A DNA stretch of 64,000 bases from Allopusillimonas soli (GCF_004153445.1 NZ_SDQC01000004.1:186001-250000), one strand, 5' to 3'. Counted from the first letter of the stretch, positions 42,440 through 51,352 are shown. Notes: generated by a model not told the origin, from the letters alone. Program-made: numbers and translations.

Positions 42440-43593
42440 CGCTGCCCCCGCGCCAGCAGCCGCCGGTTATACATATTCATGAAGAGACTGATGAGCCAAT
42501 TGATGAGCAGGTAGGCCACCATGACGAACAGAATGCCTTCCATGCTGCGACCGGTCTGGTTCGCAACAGTGCCGTAGATATTGAAAAGGTCTGGAAAGCC
42601 GATGGCGATGGCCAGCGAGGTATTCTTCGCCAGATTCAGGTACTGGTTGACCAGCGGCGGGATCAGCATTCGAAAGGCCTGGGGAAGGATGACATAGCGC
42701 ATGGCCTGGCCGCGCTTCAGGCCCAGGGCATGGGCCGCCATCCATTGCCTGCCCGACACGGCCTCGATGCTGCCGCGCACGACTTCGGCGATGAAGGCGG
42801 CGGTGTATACGACGAGCGCCAGCAGGATGGCGGCGAACTCAGGCGTGAAGGCCAGTCCGCCGCTGGCCCGGAAACGCGATGCCACTGGCATGTCCAACTG
42901 CAGCGGCGAGCCCTTCCAGGCCATGGTGGCGATCCAGGCCGCGATAAGTGCGCCGAGCAGGATGCCGCGCCGGGCGGGACGGCCTCTTGTGACCAGAACA
43001 ATAGCGCCGGCCAGGATCAAGCTGGCAAGCACCAGCCATTCGCCGCCGGGCCAGGCGGACTGCGGCGACGGAAAATAAATACCCTGCTGGCTGGCAATGA
43101 CGCCATACAGATGCGCGGCTTCCCGCATGGGCGGCAGACGCAGCACCACGGCAAAATACCAGAAAAACAACTGTATGAGCAGCGGCGTGTTGCGTATGAG
43201 CTCGACGAAAGCCAGCGAGAACCGGCTTACCGCCCAATTGCGCGATACGCGGCCGGCACCCACCACGAGGCCCAGCATCGTGCTGAGGATGATGCCGACG
43301 AGGGCGACTTTGAGAGTGTTGTACAGGCCCAGCAATAACGCCTGTAGATTGCTGTCTCCCGACTCGTACGGAACCAGGGCCACACCGTCCGTCCAGTCCA
43401 GCGTTAGGCCCTCGGTCAGGTGCAGCCCGGATTTCTGCCACAGGAAATCGAAGCTGACGCCGATGTTGTGCGCCGCCAGGCCGCTGTAGATGCCATAGGC
43501 CAGGCCGGCCACGAGCGCGACAGCCCCCAGCACGACCAGCGCCTGCAACAGATGGTCGGCCAGGGAAAGGCGCGAAGTGCCGCCGCGCTGCAT
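42436..43593 (-). CDS. aapQ: General L-amino-acid ABC transporter permease (AapQ-like)
   Basis: A 385-residue permease. It has the characteristic long periplasmic insertion between helices (about residues 150-230) and the motif SLAFVELIRNTPLLIQLFFWYF, then an EAA-type loop QWMAAHALGLKRGQAMRYVILPQA. It pairs with AapM to carry amino acids captured by AapJ. It starts one base after the AapJ stop, so the three genes form one tight unit. Confidence 0.92.
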   Translation of the reverse strand: MQRGGTSRLSLADHLLQALVVLGAVALVAGLAYGIYSGLAAHNIGVSFDFLWQKSGLHLTEGLTLDWTDGVALVPYESGDSNLQALLLGLYNTLKVALVGIILSTMLGLVVGAGRVSRNWAVSRFSLAFVELIRNTPLLIQLFFWYFAVVLRLPPMREAAHLYGVIASQQGIYFPSPQSAWPGGEWLVLASLILAGAIVLVTRGRPARRGILLGALIAAWIATMAWKGSPLQLDMPVASRFRASGGLAFTPEFAAILLALVVYTAAFIAEVVRGSIEAVSGRQWMAAHALGLKRGQAMRYVILPQAFRMLIPPLVNQYLNLAKNTSLAIAIGFPDLFNIYGTVANQTGRSMEGILFVMVAYLLINWLISLFMNMYNRRLLARGQR

Positions 43594-43594
43594 C

Positions 43595-44638
43595 TTAGCG
43601 GAACGGTGGCGAATACATCAGGCCGCCGCGCGTCCACAGGTCGTTCTGACTACCGTCGCGGGCAATGCCGTACGGCGTATCGGGCCCGATGTTGCGGTCA
43701 TAGATTTCACCGTAGTTGCCAACGGCCTTGATGACTGTCTTGGCAAAGTCCGGCGCGAGACCCAGGCTTTTGCCCACGTCGCCGTTCACACCCAGGAATC
43801 GTTGGATATCCGGATTCTGGCTTTTCGTCATTTCGTCCGCATTCTTGGCGGTAATCCCGAACTCCTCCGCCTGGACCAGTGCATATGCGATCCAGGTGAG
43901 CGCGGTGCGCCATTGATTGTCATCCTGACGCACGAAACCGGCAAGCGGCTCCTTGGAGATGGTTTCGGCCAGGACATCGAAATCGTCGGGATTGGGCGCG
44001 TTGCCTTTCCATCCCACCAGCGCGGACTTGTCTGTGGTCATAGCATTACAGCGGCCCGTATTGAGGGCGGCAAACAGCTTGTCCAGATCCTGGTAGGTCA
44101 GCACCTGTGTTGCGGGGTCCCATTTGTGACCCTTGATATAGTCGGCCCACACAGCTTCCGTGGTGGAGCCCTGCGTGGTGCAGATGGTGCCGCCATTCAG
44201 GTCGTCGATCTTGCCGATTTTGTCCGCCTTCTTCACCAGTACGCCGGTACCGTCATAGAAATTCACCGGCAGGAACGCCGCGCCGACCACGGTAGCACGT
44301 GTCGCGGTGATGGTCGTATGGAAAAAAACGACATCTACTTCGCCATTTTGCAAGGCATTGAAGCGGTTCTTGTCGGTGAGCGCCACCATCTTGACCTTGG
44401 ATGGGTCGCCCAGCACGCCGGCTGCCACGGCATGGCAATAATCCACGTCGAAGCCTTCGAGTTTGCCTGTCTTGGGATTCAGATAGCCGAAGCCGGGTTT
44501 AGTGTTGTCGGTGCCGCAGATCAGTTGCCCGCGCTTGACGACCGTGTCCAGTTTCGAGGACTGCGCGTGCGCCGGCATGACGGCCAACCCTCCGACCAGG
44601 ATGCCTGCAGCGCCCGCCTTGATGATATGGGTATGCAT
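43595..44638 (-). CDS. aapJ: General L-amino-acid ABC transporter binding protein (AapJ-like)
   Basis: A 347-residue family 3 receptor with a signal peptide ending PAHAQ (about residue 26). The mature part shows GQLICGTDNTKPGFGYLNPKTG-type residues and GFDVDYCHAVAAGVLGDPSKV, the AapJ/BztA pattern, with a C-terminal DLWTRGGLMY. It binds L-amino acids in the periplasm. It lies 39 bases after an SHMT-like gene on the same strand, so the ligand may be a substrate of that enzyme. GGAGGAG precedes the ATG. Confidence 0.92.
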   Translation of the reverse strand: MHTHIIKAGAAGILVGGLAVMPAHAQSSKLDTVVKRGQLICGTDNTKPGFGYLNPKTGKLEGFDVDYCHAVAAGVLGDPSKVKMVALTDKNRFNALQNGEVDVVFFHTTITATRATVVGAAFLPVNFYDGTGVLVKKADKIGKIDDLNGGTICTTQGSTTEAVWADYIKGHKWDPATQVLTYQDLDKLFAALNTGRCNAMTTDKSALVGWKGNAPNPDDFDVLAETISKEPLAGFVRQDDNQWRTALTWIAYALVQAEEFGITAKNADEMTKSQNPDIQRFLGVNGDVGKSLGLAPDFAKTVIKAVGNYGEIYDRNIGPDTPYGIARDGSQNDLWTRGGLMYSPPFR

Positions 44639-44677
44639 GATGTCTCCTCCTTGGCGGGGCGAGCCCGCGGTTCTGTT

Positions 44678-46009
44678 TCAACTTCGTATAAAGTGCAGCT
44701 CCGTAAAGTTATGGCGCCAGGCGCTGACATCGCGGGCTATGGCGGCCAGCGCACCGTCCCCGTCGGCATTCAGCCCGGCCGCGATATAGCCTGCGAGTCT
44801 GGGCATGTCCTCGGGACGCATGCCGAAGCGCACGATCTCGGGCGTGCCCAGCCTCAGCCCGTTGACGTCACCGTCGACGGGGGCAACAGGCAGGCCGATG
44901 CCGCAGCTCAGGATATTGGCCTGGCGCAGCTTGCGCGCTGCAGCCTGTCCACCGCCGTATCGGGCCGCTTCGACGGCGAATTGATGGGAGCGGGTAAAAC
45001 CCTGCTCCGCGGCGAAGACCGGCACGCCACATTCATACAGCGACTCTGCCAGCGCCTTGGCCGTGGCTGCCATCATGGCCGCATACGAGCGTCCATAGAC
45101 TCTCCAGTCCAGCAGGCCTATTGCCAGCGCCGCAGTCTTGCCCGCATCGAAATTCGCGGTCAGGCCGGGATACGCGACGCTGTCCAGTTGCCGCGCCAGT
45201 TCCGGATCGCTGGTGACGATGAGCCCGCCCGCCGGGCCGCCCAGGCTTTTGTAGGTGCTCATGGTCATCAGATGTGCGCCTTCTTCCAGAGGCTGCTGCC
45301 AGGCATGTCCGGCAATCATGCCCGACATATGGGCTGCGTCGAACAGGACCCGCGCGCCCACTTCGTCCGCGATCTGACGTATTTCACGTATGGGATGCGG
45401 AAAAAGGTTGAGACTGCCGCCTATGGTGATCAGCGCGGGACGCAGGCGCCGCGCATCCTCCCTCAGGCGGTCGATGTCGACGGTATAGTCCTTCGCATTG
45501 ATGGGTGCCGGCTCGGTGCGTACGCCATACAGCCCTGCGGCCCCCTGCTTGTGGTGAGTAATGTGGCCGCCTATGGCGGCGGGAGGGGCGATGATGATGT
45601 CGCCCGGCTTGCAGATCGCCATGAAGGCGTACAGGTTGGCCAGCGCGCCCGAGCCCACCCGTACCTCTGCATAGCGGGCGCCGAAGACCTCACAGGCCAG
45701 TTCGGTTGCAATGACCTCAATTTCTTCAATCGCCTCCAGCCCCATTTCGTACTTATCGCCGGGATAGCCCAGGGATGGGCGCGAACCAAGGCCCTGGCTC
45801 AGTGCGGCCTCTGCGCGGGGGTTGACGACATTGGTGGCTGGATTCAGGTTAAAGCAGTCGGTTTCGTGTATCTGCCGGTTGCGTGCGATCAGCTCGCCGA
45901 TGCGGGTATCAATGTCATCAATGGACGACGCGGCTGCCTTGCTGGCCAAGCCCTCGATATAACGCTCGACGGGTTCTGGTACCCAGGATCGTTGCTGTAG
46001 TGCGCTCAT
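44678..46009 (-). CDS. Serine hydroxymethyltransferase-like PLP enzyme with altered active site
   Basis: A fold-type I PLP enzyme of the SHMT superfamily, 443 residues from the chosen ATG. Family marks are GYPGDKYEMG, GSGALANLYAF, GGHITHHKQG, LFDAAHMSGMIAG and the PLP-Lys segment MSTYKSLGGPAGG. Three differences from true SHMT stand out: the ASEN motif reads PATN (loss of the catalytic Glu), the His before the PLP Lys is Tyr, and LRGPRGG is LGGPAGG. The substrate-carboxylate Arg seems kept in GLRLGTPE. It may be a threonine-, phenylserine- or 2-methylserine-type aldolase. The start is uncertain: ATGs at 46024 and 46045 are possible and none has a clear Shine-Dalgarno site. Confidence 0.85.
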   Translation of the reverse strand: MSALQQRSWVPEPVERYIEGLASKAAASSIDDIDTRIGELIARNRQIHETDCFNLNPATNVVNPRAEAALSQGLGSRPSLGYPGDKYEMGLEAIEEIEVIATELACEVFGARYAEVRVGSGALANLYAFMAICKPGDIIIAPPAAIGGHITHHKQGAAGLYGVRTEPAPINAKDYTVDIDRLREDARRLRPALITIGGSLNLFPHPIREIRQIADEVGARVLFDAAHMSGMIAGHAWQQPLEEGAHLMTMSTYKSLGGPAGGLIVTSDPELARQLDSVAYPGLTANFDAGKTAALAIGLLDWRVYGRSYAAMMAATAKALAESLYECGVPVFAAEQGFTRSHQFAVEAARYGGGQAAARKLRQANILSCGIGLPVAPVDGDVNGLRLGTPEIVRFGMRPEDMPRLAGYIAAGLNADGDGALAAIARDVSAWRHNFTELHFIRS

Positions 46010-46116
46010 TGCCGCGGTTCCCATGTGCGTGGCCGTTGCGGCCATGTTGCGACCATGGTAGGCAGGCAGCTGCCCGTGCTGCAAACGATTTATTCTTCGG
46101 GCCAGCCGTAGAAAAA

Positions 46117-47028
46117 CTAGGCCTGGGTGGCCGGCTGCCCGGCCAATGCCTGGAGTCGGGACACCAGGGGCCGGAATTGCGCGGAAGACGGCGCACTGTC
46201 GGGCAGCAGGATGCTCAGCTCGTCCGGCGCCGGTACGCGCAGTTCGGACACCGGCACCAGCAGGCCATGCTGTAGCGCATCGTCAATCAGGCTCGATCGC
46301 CCCATGAGCACCCCCGCACCGTCTATGGCGGCCTGGCGCGCCATGCTGTAGAGGGAAAATTCGGCGCCGGTGGCCGGCTGCACGCCGGGCACGCGCGCCT
46401 CGTCGAGCCAAAGCTGCCAGTAGTTGCGCCAGATGGTGTCGTGCAACAGCCGCAAGCTGCTCCAGTGTTGGCCGTTGGACTGGGCCTGGGCCAGCAGGCG
46501 CGGCGCGCATACAGGGAAAAGCTCGTCGCGCCCCAAGCCTATACGAACCATGCCCTCGGGCGCGTCCCTTACATAGAATACCGCCAGATCGTAGGGCTCG
46601 CGCCGGAAGTTGGGTGGCTGCTCCATGGCCGTGACGGAGAAATAATGTTCGGGAAATGCTGAGGACAGCGCAGGCAGTCGGGGCGAGAGCCAGAGCAGCG
46701 CCACCGAGGGCAGCGCGGCAATGGAAATTTCGGTTGGTGTATTGACCTGCCGCAGGTGGCTGACCGCAGCGCTCAGTTGATCAAAGGCTGCGCTGAGCGG
46801 CGGTAATGCCTGTTGGGCCTCGGGCGTCAGCTTGATGCCCTGGGCGCTGCGCTGGAACAGTGGGCAGCCCAGCCAGTCTTCCAGCAGCTTGATCTGCTGC
46901 GCAATGGCGCCCGCGGTGACATGGAGCTCCTGCGCTGCCTTGGTAAAGCTCTGGTGGCGCGCCGCCGCTTCGAATGCTTTGAGCGCATTGAGCGAAGGAA
47001 ATTTCGGGCGGGATGTATAGGCCGGCAT
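46117..47028 (-). CDS. LysR-family regulator, GcvA-like
   Basis: A 303-residue LysR regulator. The helix-turn-helix in residues 10-66 (LNALKAFEAAARHQSFTKAAQELHVTAGAIAQQIKLLE) is of the GcvA subtype. The C-terminal effector domain is of normal length. It lies 107 bases upstream of the SHMT-like gene in the same direction and probably controls the SHMT-like/aapJQM operon. The GcvA subtype often responds to amino acids, which fits. Confidence 0.9.
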   Translation of the reverse strand: MPAYTSRPKFPSLNALKAFEAAARHQSFTKAAQELHVTAGAIAQQIKLLEDWLGCPLFQRSAQGIKLTPEAQQALPPLSAAFDQLSAAVSHLRQVNTPTEISIAALPSVALLWLSPRLPALSSAFPEHYFSVTAMEQPPNFRREPYDLAVFYVRDAPEGMVRIGLGRDELFPVCAPRLLAQAQSNGQHWSSLRLLHDTIWRNYWQLWLDEARVPGVQPATGAEFSLYSMARQAAIDGAGVLMGRSSLIDDALQHGLLVPVSELRVPAPDELSILLPDSAPSSAQFRPLVSRLQALAGQPATQA

Positions 47029-47061
47029 GTCGTGATTACATGTGCGAGCCGCGGCCCGCCC

Positions 47062-47526
47062 CTATTTCACGATCGTCAGCCGCGGTGGCTTGGGATCGTC
47101 GGGCCCATCGCTCTCGTGCGCCGGCGAGCGGGTGCCATTGTCGGCGACGACTTTGGGTCCGCCGGCATCCTGCTGCGCGGGCTGGGTCTCGCCAAGTCCC
47201 GGATGCGGTTGCGACTCCACGACGTCAAAACCCATGCCTGCGCCCGTTTCGCGCGCGTAAATGGCCGACACGGCGGCTACCGGGACGTAGATCTGCTCGG
47301 TGACGCCACCGAAACGTGTCTGGAATTCGATGTACTCGTTACCCAGTGTCAGGCGGTTGGTGGCCAGTGTGCCGATGTTCAGCGTGATCTGGCCGTCCCG
47401 GATATGCGCCGGCGGCACAACGGTATTGGCGTCCACCGTGACAACGATGTGGGGCGTATAGCCGTTGTCGGTGCACCATTCGTGCAGCGCGCGTATCAGA
47501 TAGGGTTTGGTCGAGGACTCTTGCAT
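47062..47526 (-). CDS. sspB: ClpXP protease specificity-enhancing factor SspB
   Basis: A 154-residue adaptor. The SspB substrate-binding domain occupies residues 5-105 (KPYLIRALHEWCTDNGYTPHI, IRDGQITLNIGTLATNRL, FQTRFGGVTEQIYVPVAAV). A flexible, acidic linker follows, and the protein ends PPRLTIVK, which matches the ClpX-binding tail of Escherichia coli SspB. It tethers ssrA-tagged proteins to ClpXP. It lies six bases after sspA, the conserved order. Confidence 0.95.
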   Translation of the reverse strand: MQESSTKPYLIRALHEWCTDNGYTPHIVVTVDANTVVPPAHIRDGQITLNIGTLATNRLTLGNEYIEFQTRFGGVTEQIYVPVAAVSAIYARETGAGMGFDVVESQPHPGLGETQPAQQDAGGPKVVADNGTRSPAHESDGPDDPKPPRLTIVK

Positions 47527-47532
47527 AATGAT

Positions 47533-48141
47533 CTAGCGACGCATGACCTTTTCCGAAGGTGTCAGCGCCTCGATGTAGGCAGGCCGCGAAAAGATGCGTT
47601 CGGCATATTTCTGCAGCGGCGCGGCATTCTTGGGCAGCTCGATGCCGTAGTGATCCAGGCGCCACAGCAACGGCGCAATGGCTACGTCCAGCATGGAGAA
47701 TTCTTCACCGAGCATGTACTTGTTCTTCAGCAGCAGCGGAGCCAGCTGGGCCAGGCGGTCGCGGACGGCATGGCGTGCCTGATCCTGCGCCTTGGCGTCG
47801 GTGCAGCTGCGGTCTTCGAGCACGGACACATGCACGAAGAGCTCCTTCTCGAAGTTATACAGGAAAAGCCGTGTGCGCGCACGCATGACCGGATCGGCCG
47901 GCATGAGCTGCGGATGGGGGAAGCGCTCGTCGATGTACTCGTTGATGATGTTGGATTCGTACAAGACCAGATCCCGCTCTACCAGAATGGGCACCTGGCC
48001 GTACGGGTTCATGACCGAGATATCTTCCGGTTTGTTGTACAGGTCGATGTCACGGATCTCGAAATCCATGCCTTTTTCAAACAACACGAACCGGCAGCGT
48101 TGGGAGAAAGGGCAGGTCGTTCCAGAATAGAGCACCATCAT
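47533..48141 (-). CDS. sspA: Stringent starvation protein A (SspA), RNA polymerase-associated
   Basis: A 202-residue protein with a glutathione S-transferase fold: thioredoxin-like N-terminus (MVLYSGTTCPFSQRCRFVLFEKG) with the cis-Pro segment NPYGQVPILVERDLVLYESNIINEYIDERFP, then an all-helical C-terminal domain. SspA binds RNA polymerase and alters transcription during starvation. It lies between the pet operon and sspB in the order usual for betaproteobacteria. Two ATGs stand in tandem at 48141 and 48138. Confidence 0.95.
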   Translation of the reverse strand: MMVLYSGTTCPFSQRCRFVLFEKGMDFEIRDIDLYNKPEDISVMNPYGQVPILVERDLVLYESNIINEYIDERFPHPQLMPADPVMRARTRLFLYNFEKELFVHVSVLEDRSCTDAKAQDQARHAVRDRLAQLAPLLLKNKYMLGEEFSMLDVAIAPLLWRLDHYGIELPKNAAPLQKYAERIFSRPAYIEALTPSEKVMRR

Positions 48142-48189
48142 GTCGCGAATTCCAATCGTAGAAGTGGGGGGCGGGCATCAAAAACGCCA

Positions 48190-48231
48190 CGCCGAAAAGG
48201 GAAATAGGCGTAATCGACTACGCCTATTTCC
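48190..48231 (-). terminator. Terminator of the petABC operon
   Basis: A perfect 13-pair stem (GGAAATAGGCGTA and its inverse, 48200-48231) with a six-base loop is followed on the minus strand by CTTTTCGG. It lies 59 bases after the cytochrome c1 stop and 59 bases before sspA. Confidence 0.6.
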
Positions 48232-48233
48232 AG

Positions 48234-48266
48234 ATCAATAGTTTAAACGTTAAGTGAACTATTGAT
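48234..48266. repeat. Second inverted repeat between petC and sspA
   Basis: ATCAATAGTT (48234-48243) and AACTATTGAT (48257-48266) are perfect 10-base inverted arms around a 13-base AT-rich loop. The flanks are also AT-rich (48267-48290). It may be part of the sspA promoter region or a second mRNA hairpin. Confidence 0.6.
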
Positions 48267-48289
48267 ATTAATTACTATTTATACAGTAT

Positions 48290-49138
48290 TTACTTGACGT
48301 GCTTCCAGTAGGAAGCGTTCAGGCGCCAGGCAACGACCAGGAACAAAGCCAGGAAGAGCAGAATCCATACGCCCATTTGCTTGCGCTGCTGCTGCATGGG
48401 CTCGGACATCCAATCGAGGAAGTTTGCCAGATCGGCCACGTTGTTGTCGAATACTGCCGCCTGCCGGGCATCGGCTGGCGTCAGCACGGACTTGTTTACG
48501 GCCTTGCCTTCGTAATCCTTGAGGGCTTCGGTCTTGATGACGGAGAACCCGTCGGCATCGTACTTGGATACAGTACGTTCCCATGCTTCGCTGCCGTCCT
48601 GCTGCTCGACCTTATGGATGACCGTCCGGTCCAGTGTAACTGGTCCCTGCAGCTGCCAGAGAATATTGGGCATGGCGATGTTCGGGAACACCAGGTTGTT
48701 CCAGCCGCTGGCCTTGGACGTGTCGCGGTAGAACGAGCGCATGAGGGTGTAGACATAATCGGTGCCCGAGGCGCCCAGATTGTGCGATTTGGCGCGTGCA
48801 ATGACCGACAGGTCGGGCGGCGTGGTGCCGAACCACTTCTTGGCGTCTTCAGGCCGCATGGCGATATGCATGAGCTCGCCCACTTTGTCAGCCGTGAACA
48901 ATAGGTTTTTTTCTATCATTTCCTCTGTCAGGCCAATATCGGTGAGCTTGTTGTATCTCATCGAATTGGCGCTGTGACAGCCCATGCAATAGTTCACGAA
49001 CAGCTTGGCGCCGTTCTGCAGTGACGCCATGTCATTCAGGCGGTCGGGCGCGTGATCCAGGGGGTGGCCGCCTTCGGCCGCCATGGCAACCGTGCAGCTC
49101 AATGATAAGGCGATGACGCCGAGCAACTTTTTGATCAT
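48290..49138 (-). CDS. petC: Cytochrome c1 of the bc1 complex
   Basis: A 282-residue protein with a signal peptide cut after AMA (residue 20), a c-type heme motif CMGCH (Cys51, Cys54, His55), and a C-terminal anchor helix (about residues 255-273, ending SYWKHVK). The distal heme ligand is probably the Met in NIAMPNILWQ. It carries electrons from the Rieske protein to cytochrome c in the periplasm. It is the third gene of petA-petB-petC, 26 bases after petB. Confidence 0.97.
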   Translation of the reverse strand: MIKKLLGVIALSLSCTVAMAAEGGHPLDHAPDRLNDMASLQNGAKLFVNYCMGCHSANSMRYNKLTDIGLTEEMIEKNLLFTADKVGELMHIAMRPEDAKKWFGTTPPDLSVIARAKSHNLGASGTDYVYTLMRSFYRDTSKASGWNNLVFPNIAMPNILWQLQGPVTLDRTVIHKVEQQDGSEAWERTVSKYDADGFSVIKTEALKDYEGKAVNKSVLTPADARQAAVFDNNVADLANFLDWMSEPMQQQRKQMGVWILLFLALFLVVAWRLNASYWKHVK

Positions 49139-49164
49139 GATCTTTCCGTAACGTATGGGTTGCC

Positions 49165-50553
49165 TTAGTGAGCGTGGAACGTGATGCGTTCAGGAACCGG
49201 TTTGAATCTGCCCAGGCGGCTCCATACCGGCATCAGCAGGAAGAAACCCAGATAGATCACGGTGCCGATCTGGCTCAGCATATTGAAAGTCGGATTGGGC
49301 GGTTGGGTGCCCAGGAAGCCCAACATCAGGAAGTTGACGATGAAGATGGCGTACAGGTATTTGTGCCAGGTTGGACGGTAGCGTATGGACTTGACCGGAG
49401 AGTGGTCGAGCCAGGGCAGGAAGAACAGGATGACCACGGCGCCGCCCATGGCCACGACGCCCCAGAACTTGGCGTCGATGACTTGCAGCAGGAATGCAAT
49501 GACCAGCAGGATGACCGGCACGGCGAGACGCCATATGCCTCTGAGGTTGCCCTTGATGAATAGCGCGATGGCACCGATCACGGCAAACACGGTGAGCACC
49601 ACAGTGAAATCCGATGTGGTGGCGCGCAGCATCGAGTAGAAGGGTGTGAAATACCAGACGGGCGCGATATGGGGCGGCGTCTTCAGGGGATCGGCCGGTA
49701 TGAAGTTGTTGTACTCCAGAAAGTAGCCGCCCATTTCAGGCGCAAAGAAGATGATGGCCGCGAAAACAATGAGGAAGCCGGCAACACCCATGATGTCGTG
49801 CACGGTGTAGTACGGATGGAAAGGAATGCCGTCTACAGGGCGGCCGTATCTGTCCTTGGGTCCTTGCTTGATTTCGACGCCGTCCGGGTTGTTCGAACCC
49901 ACTTCGTGCAGCGCAATGATGTGCGCCACGACCAGGCCGATGAGCACCAGTGGGATGGCGATGACATGGAAGGCAAAGAAGCGGTTCAGCGTGGCATCGG
50001 ACACGACGTAGTCGCCGCGGATCCAGATGGCCAGATCGGGGCCGATGAAGGGAATGGCCGAGAACAGGTTGACGATGACTTGGGCACCCCAGTAAGACAT
50101 CTGGCCCCAGGGCAGCAGATAGCCGAAGAATGCCTCGGCCATCAGGCAGAGGAAAATGGCAACGCCAAAAATCCATACCAGCTCGCGCGGCTTGCGGTAG
50201 GAGCCGTAGAACAGCCCGCGCAGCATGTGCAGGTAGACCACGACAAAGAACATGGAGGCGCCGGTCGAGTGCATATAGCGGATCAGCCACCCCCAGGGCA
50301 CTTCGCGCATGATGTACTCGACCGATTCGAAGGCCAGCTTCGCGTCGGGCTTGTAGTTCATGACCAGGAATATGCCGGTGACGATCTGGATGGCCAGCAC
50401 CAGCATCGCCAGGGATCCGAAGAAATACCAGAAGTTGAAATTCTTGGGCGCGTAGTACTCCGACATGTGCTCCTTGACCATGACGGACAGCGGGAAGCGC
50501 CTGTCTATCCACCCCAAAAGTCCTGTCGTATCGACGGTTTTCTCGCCAGCCAT
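49165..50553 (-). CDS. petB: Cytochrome b of the bc1 complex
   Basis: A 462-residue polytopic protein with eight to nine membrane helices. The paired heme-binding His residues lie in helices B (GWLIRYMHSTGASMFF and VYLHMLRGLFYGS) and D (FFAFHVIAIPLVLIGLVVAHI), and the quinol-site motif PEW is replaced in position by the usual bacterial form near KTPPHIAPVWYF. It oxidises quinol and moves protons. A tetrapeptide-rich C-terminal extension with extra helices is normal for the proteobacterial form. It starts 77 bases after petA. Confidence 0.97.
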   Translation of the reverse strand: MAGEKTVDTTGLLGWIDRRFPLSVMVKEHMSEYYAPKNFNFWYFFGSLAMLVLAIQIVTGIFLVMNYKPDAKLAFESVEYIMREVPWGWLIRYMHSTGASMFFVVVYLHMLRGLFYGSYRKPRELVWIFGVAIFLCLMAEAFFGYLLPWGQMSYWGAQVIVNLFSAIPFIGPDLAIWIRGDYVVSDATLNRFFAFHVIAIPLVLIGLVVAHIIALHEVGSNNPDGVEIKQGPKDRYGRPVDGIPFHPYYTVHDIMGVAGFLIVFAAIIFFAPEMGGYFLEYNNFIPADPLKTPPHIAPVWYFTPFYSMLRATTSDFTVVLTVFAVIGAIALFIKGNLRGIWRLAVPVILLVIAFLLQVIDAKFWGVVAMGGAVVILFFLPWLDHSPVKSIRYRPTWHKYLYAIFIVNFLMLGFLGTQPPNPTFNMLSQIGTVIYLGFFLLMPVWSRLGRFKPVPERITFHAH

Positions 50554-50630
50554 GAAACGGCTCCTTTATGTTCTATCTAGGCGTAATACGGTTTTGGCTC
50601 GTGTGGCGCGCGGCGAATGCCGCATGCCCA

Positions 50631-51269
50631 TCAGGCCTTTTTCTTGTCCTCGACACCGATGGTGACCTTGGTGCCGTCCTCGGAAAACACATAGGGCGGA
50701 ACTTCCAGGTTGTCGGGTGCGGGCTTGTTCTTGTAGACGCGTCCGGCCAGATCGAACATGGAGCCGTGGCAGGGGCACAGAAAGCCGCCTTTCCAGTCGG
50801 CCGGCAGGCCGGGGCCGCCTGTAAACTCGGGCGTGGGAGAACAGCCCAAGTGTGTACAGATGCCTACACAGATGAACAGATCGGGCTTGCGTGACCGGTA
50901 TTCGTTTTCAGCGAAATCGGGCGTGAAGCCCGGACGCTCTGAGTGAGGGTCTGCGAGTTCGGGATCCAGCGTCTTGAGGTCGCTGATCTGCTGCTTGGTG
51001 CGGTGTAGTATCCAGACCGGCTTGCCACGCCACTCGACGGTCATCATCTGACCGGGAGCAAGGCCGGATACATCGACTTCGACAGGTGCGCCAGCGGCCT
51101 TGGCCTTTTCGGAGGGCGCAAAGGAGCTGACGAACGGCACGGCCGTGGCAACCCCGGCAACACCACTCACCGCACAGGCGGTGGTCACCCAGAAACGGCG
51201 CGACGGATCCGGTGGGAGGTTGGGATCGACCGCTCCGGAATCGTCGAGCTGTGTCGTAGTCTCACTCAT
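50631..51269 (-). CDS. petA: Rieske iron-sulfur subunit of the bc1 complex
   Basis: A 212-residue protein. A twin-arginine signal-anchor (SRRFWVTTACAVSG, residues 23-36) leads into the membrane helix, and the 2Fe-2S ligands are Cys138-Thr-His140 and Cys165-Pro-Cys167-His168, with the disulfide Cys143 and Cys167-side partner of the usual motif. It is a Tat substrate; tatABC is encoded 4 kb away. It heads petABC and is divergent from mscL. GGAT stands upstream of the ATG. Confidence 0.97.
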   Translation of the reverse strand: MSETTTQLDDSGAVDPNLPPDPSRRFWVTTACAVSGVAGVATAVPFVSSFAPSEKAKAAGAPVEVDVSGLAPGQMMTVEWRGKPVWILHRTKQQISDLKTLDPELADPHSERPGFTPDFAENEYRSRKPDLFICVGICTHLGCSPTPEFTGGPGLPADWKGGFLCPCHGSMFDLAGRVYKNKPAPDNLEVPPYVFSEDGTKVTIGVEDKKKA

Positions 51270-51346
51270 TCTAGTATCCTTTCTGAGCCCGGGCCGGGCA
51301 AATGGAGTTCACTATTTTTTGCTGTATGCCATCTATTCAACCGCGT

Positions 51347-51352
51347 ATTATA
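51347..51352 (-). promoter_or_regulatory. Consensus -10 element for petABC
   Basis: TATAAT on the minus strand, 78 bases upstream of the petA start, in the petA/mscL divergent space. The -35 position holds TGCCCC, a poor match, so either activator help or another promoter (a TTGAAT at lower coordinates) is possible. Confidence 0.4.

Noticed and set aside
43577-46000. A very long open frame on the plus strand, opposite the SHMT-like, aapJ and aapQ genes.
   Set aside because: It is fully antisense to three conserved genes with clear motifs, has no ribosome site or family resemblance, and is expected from high third-position GC.
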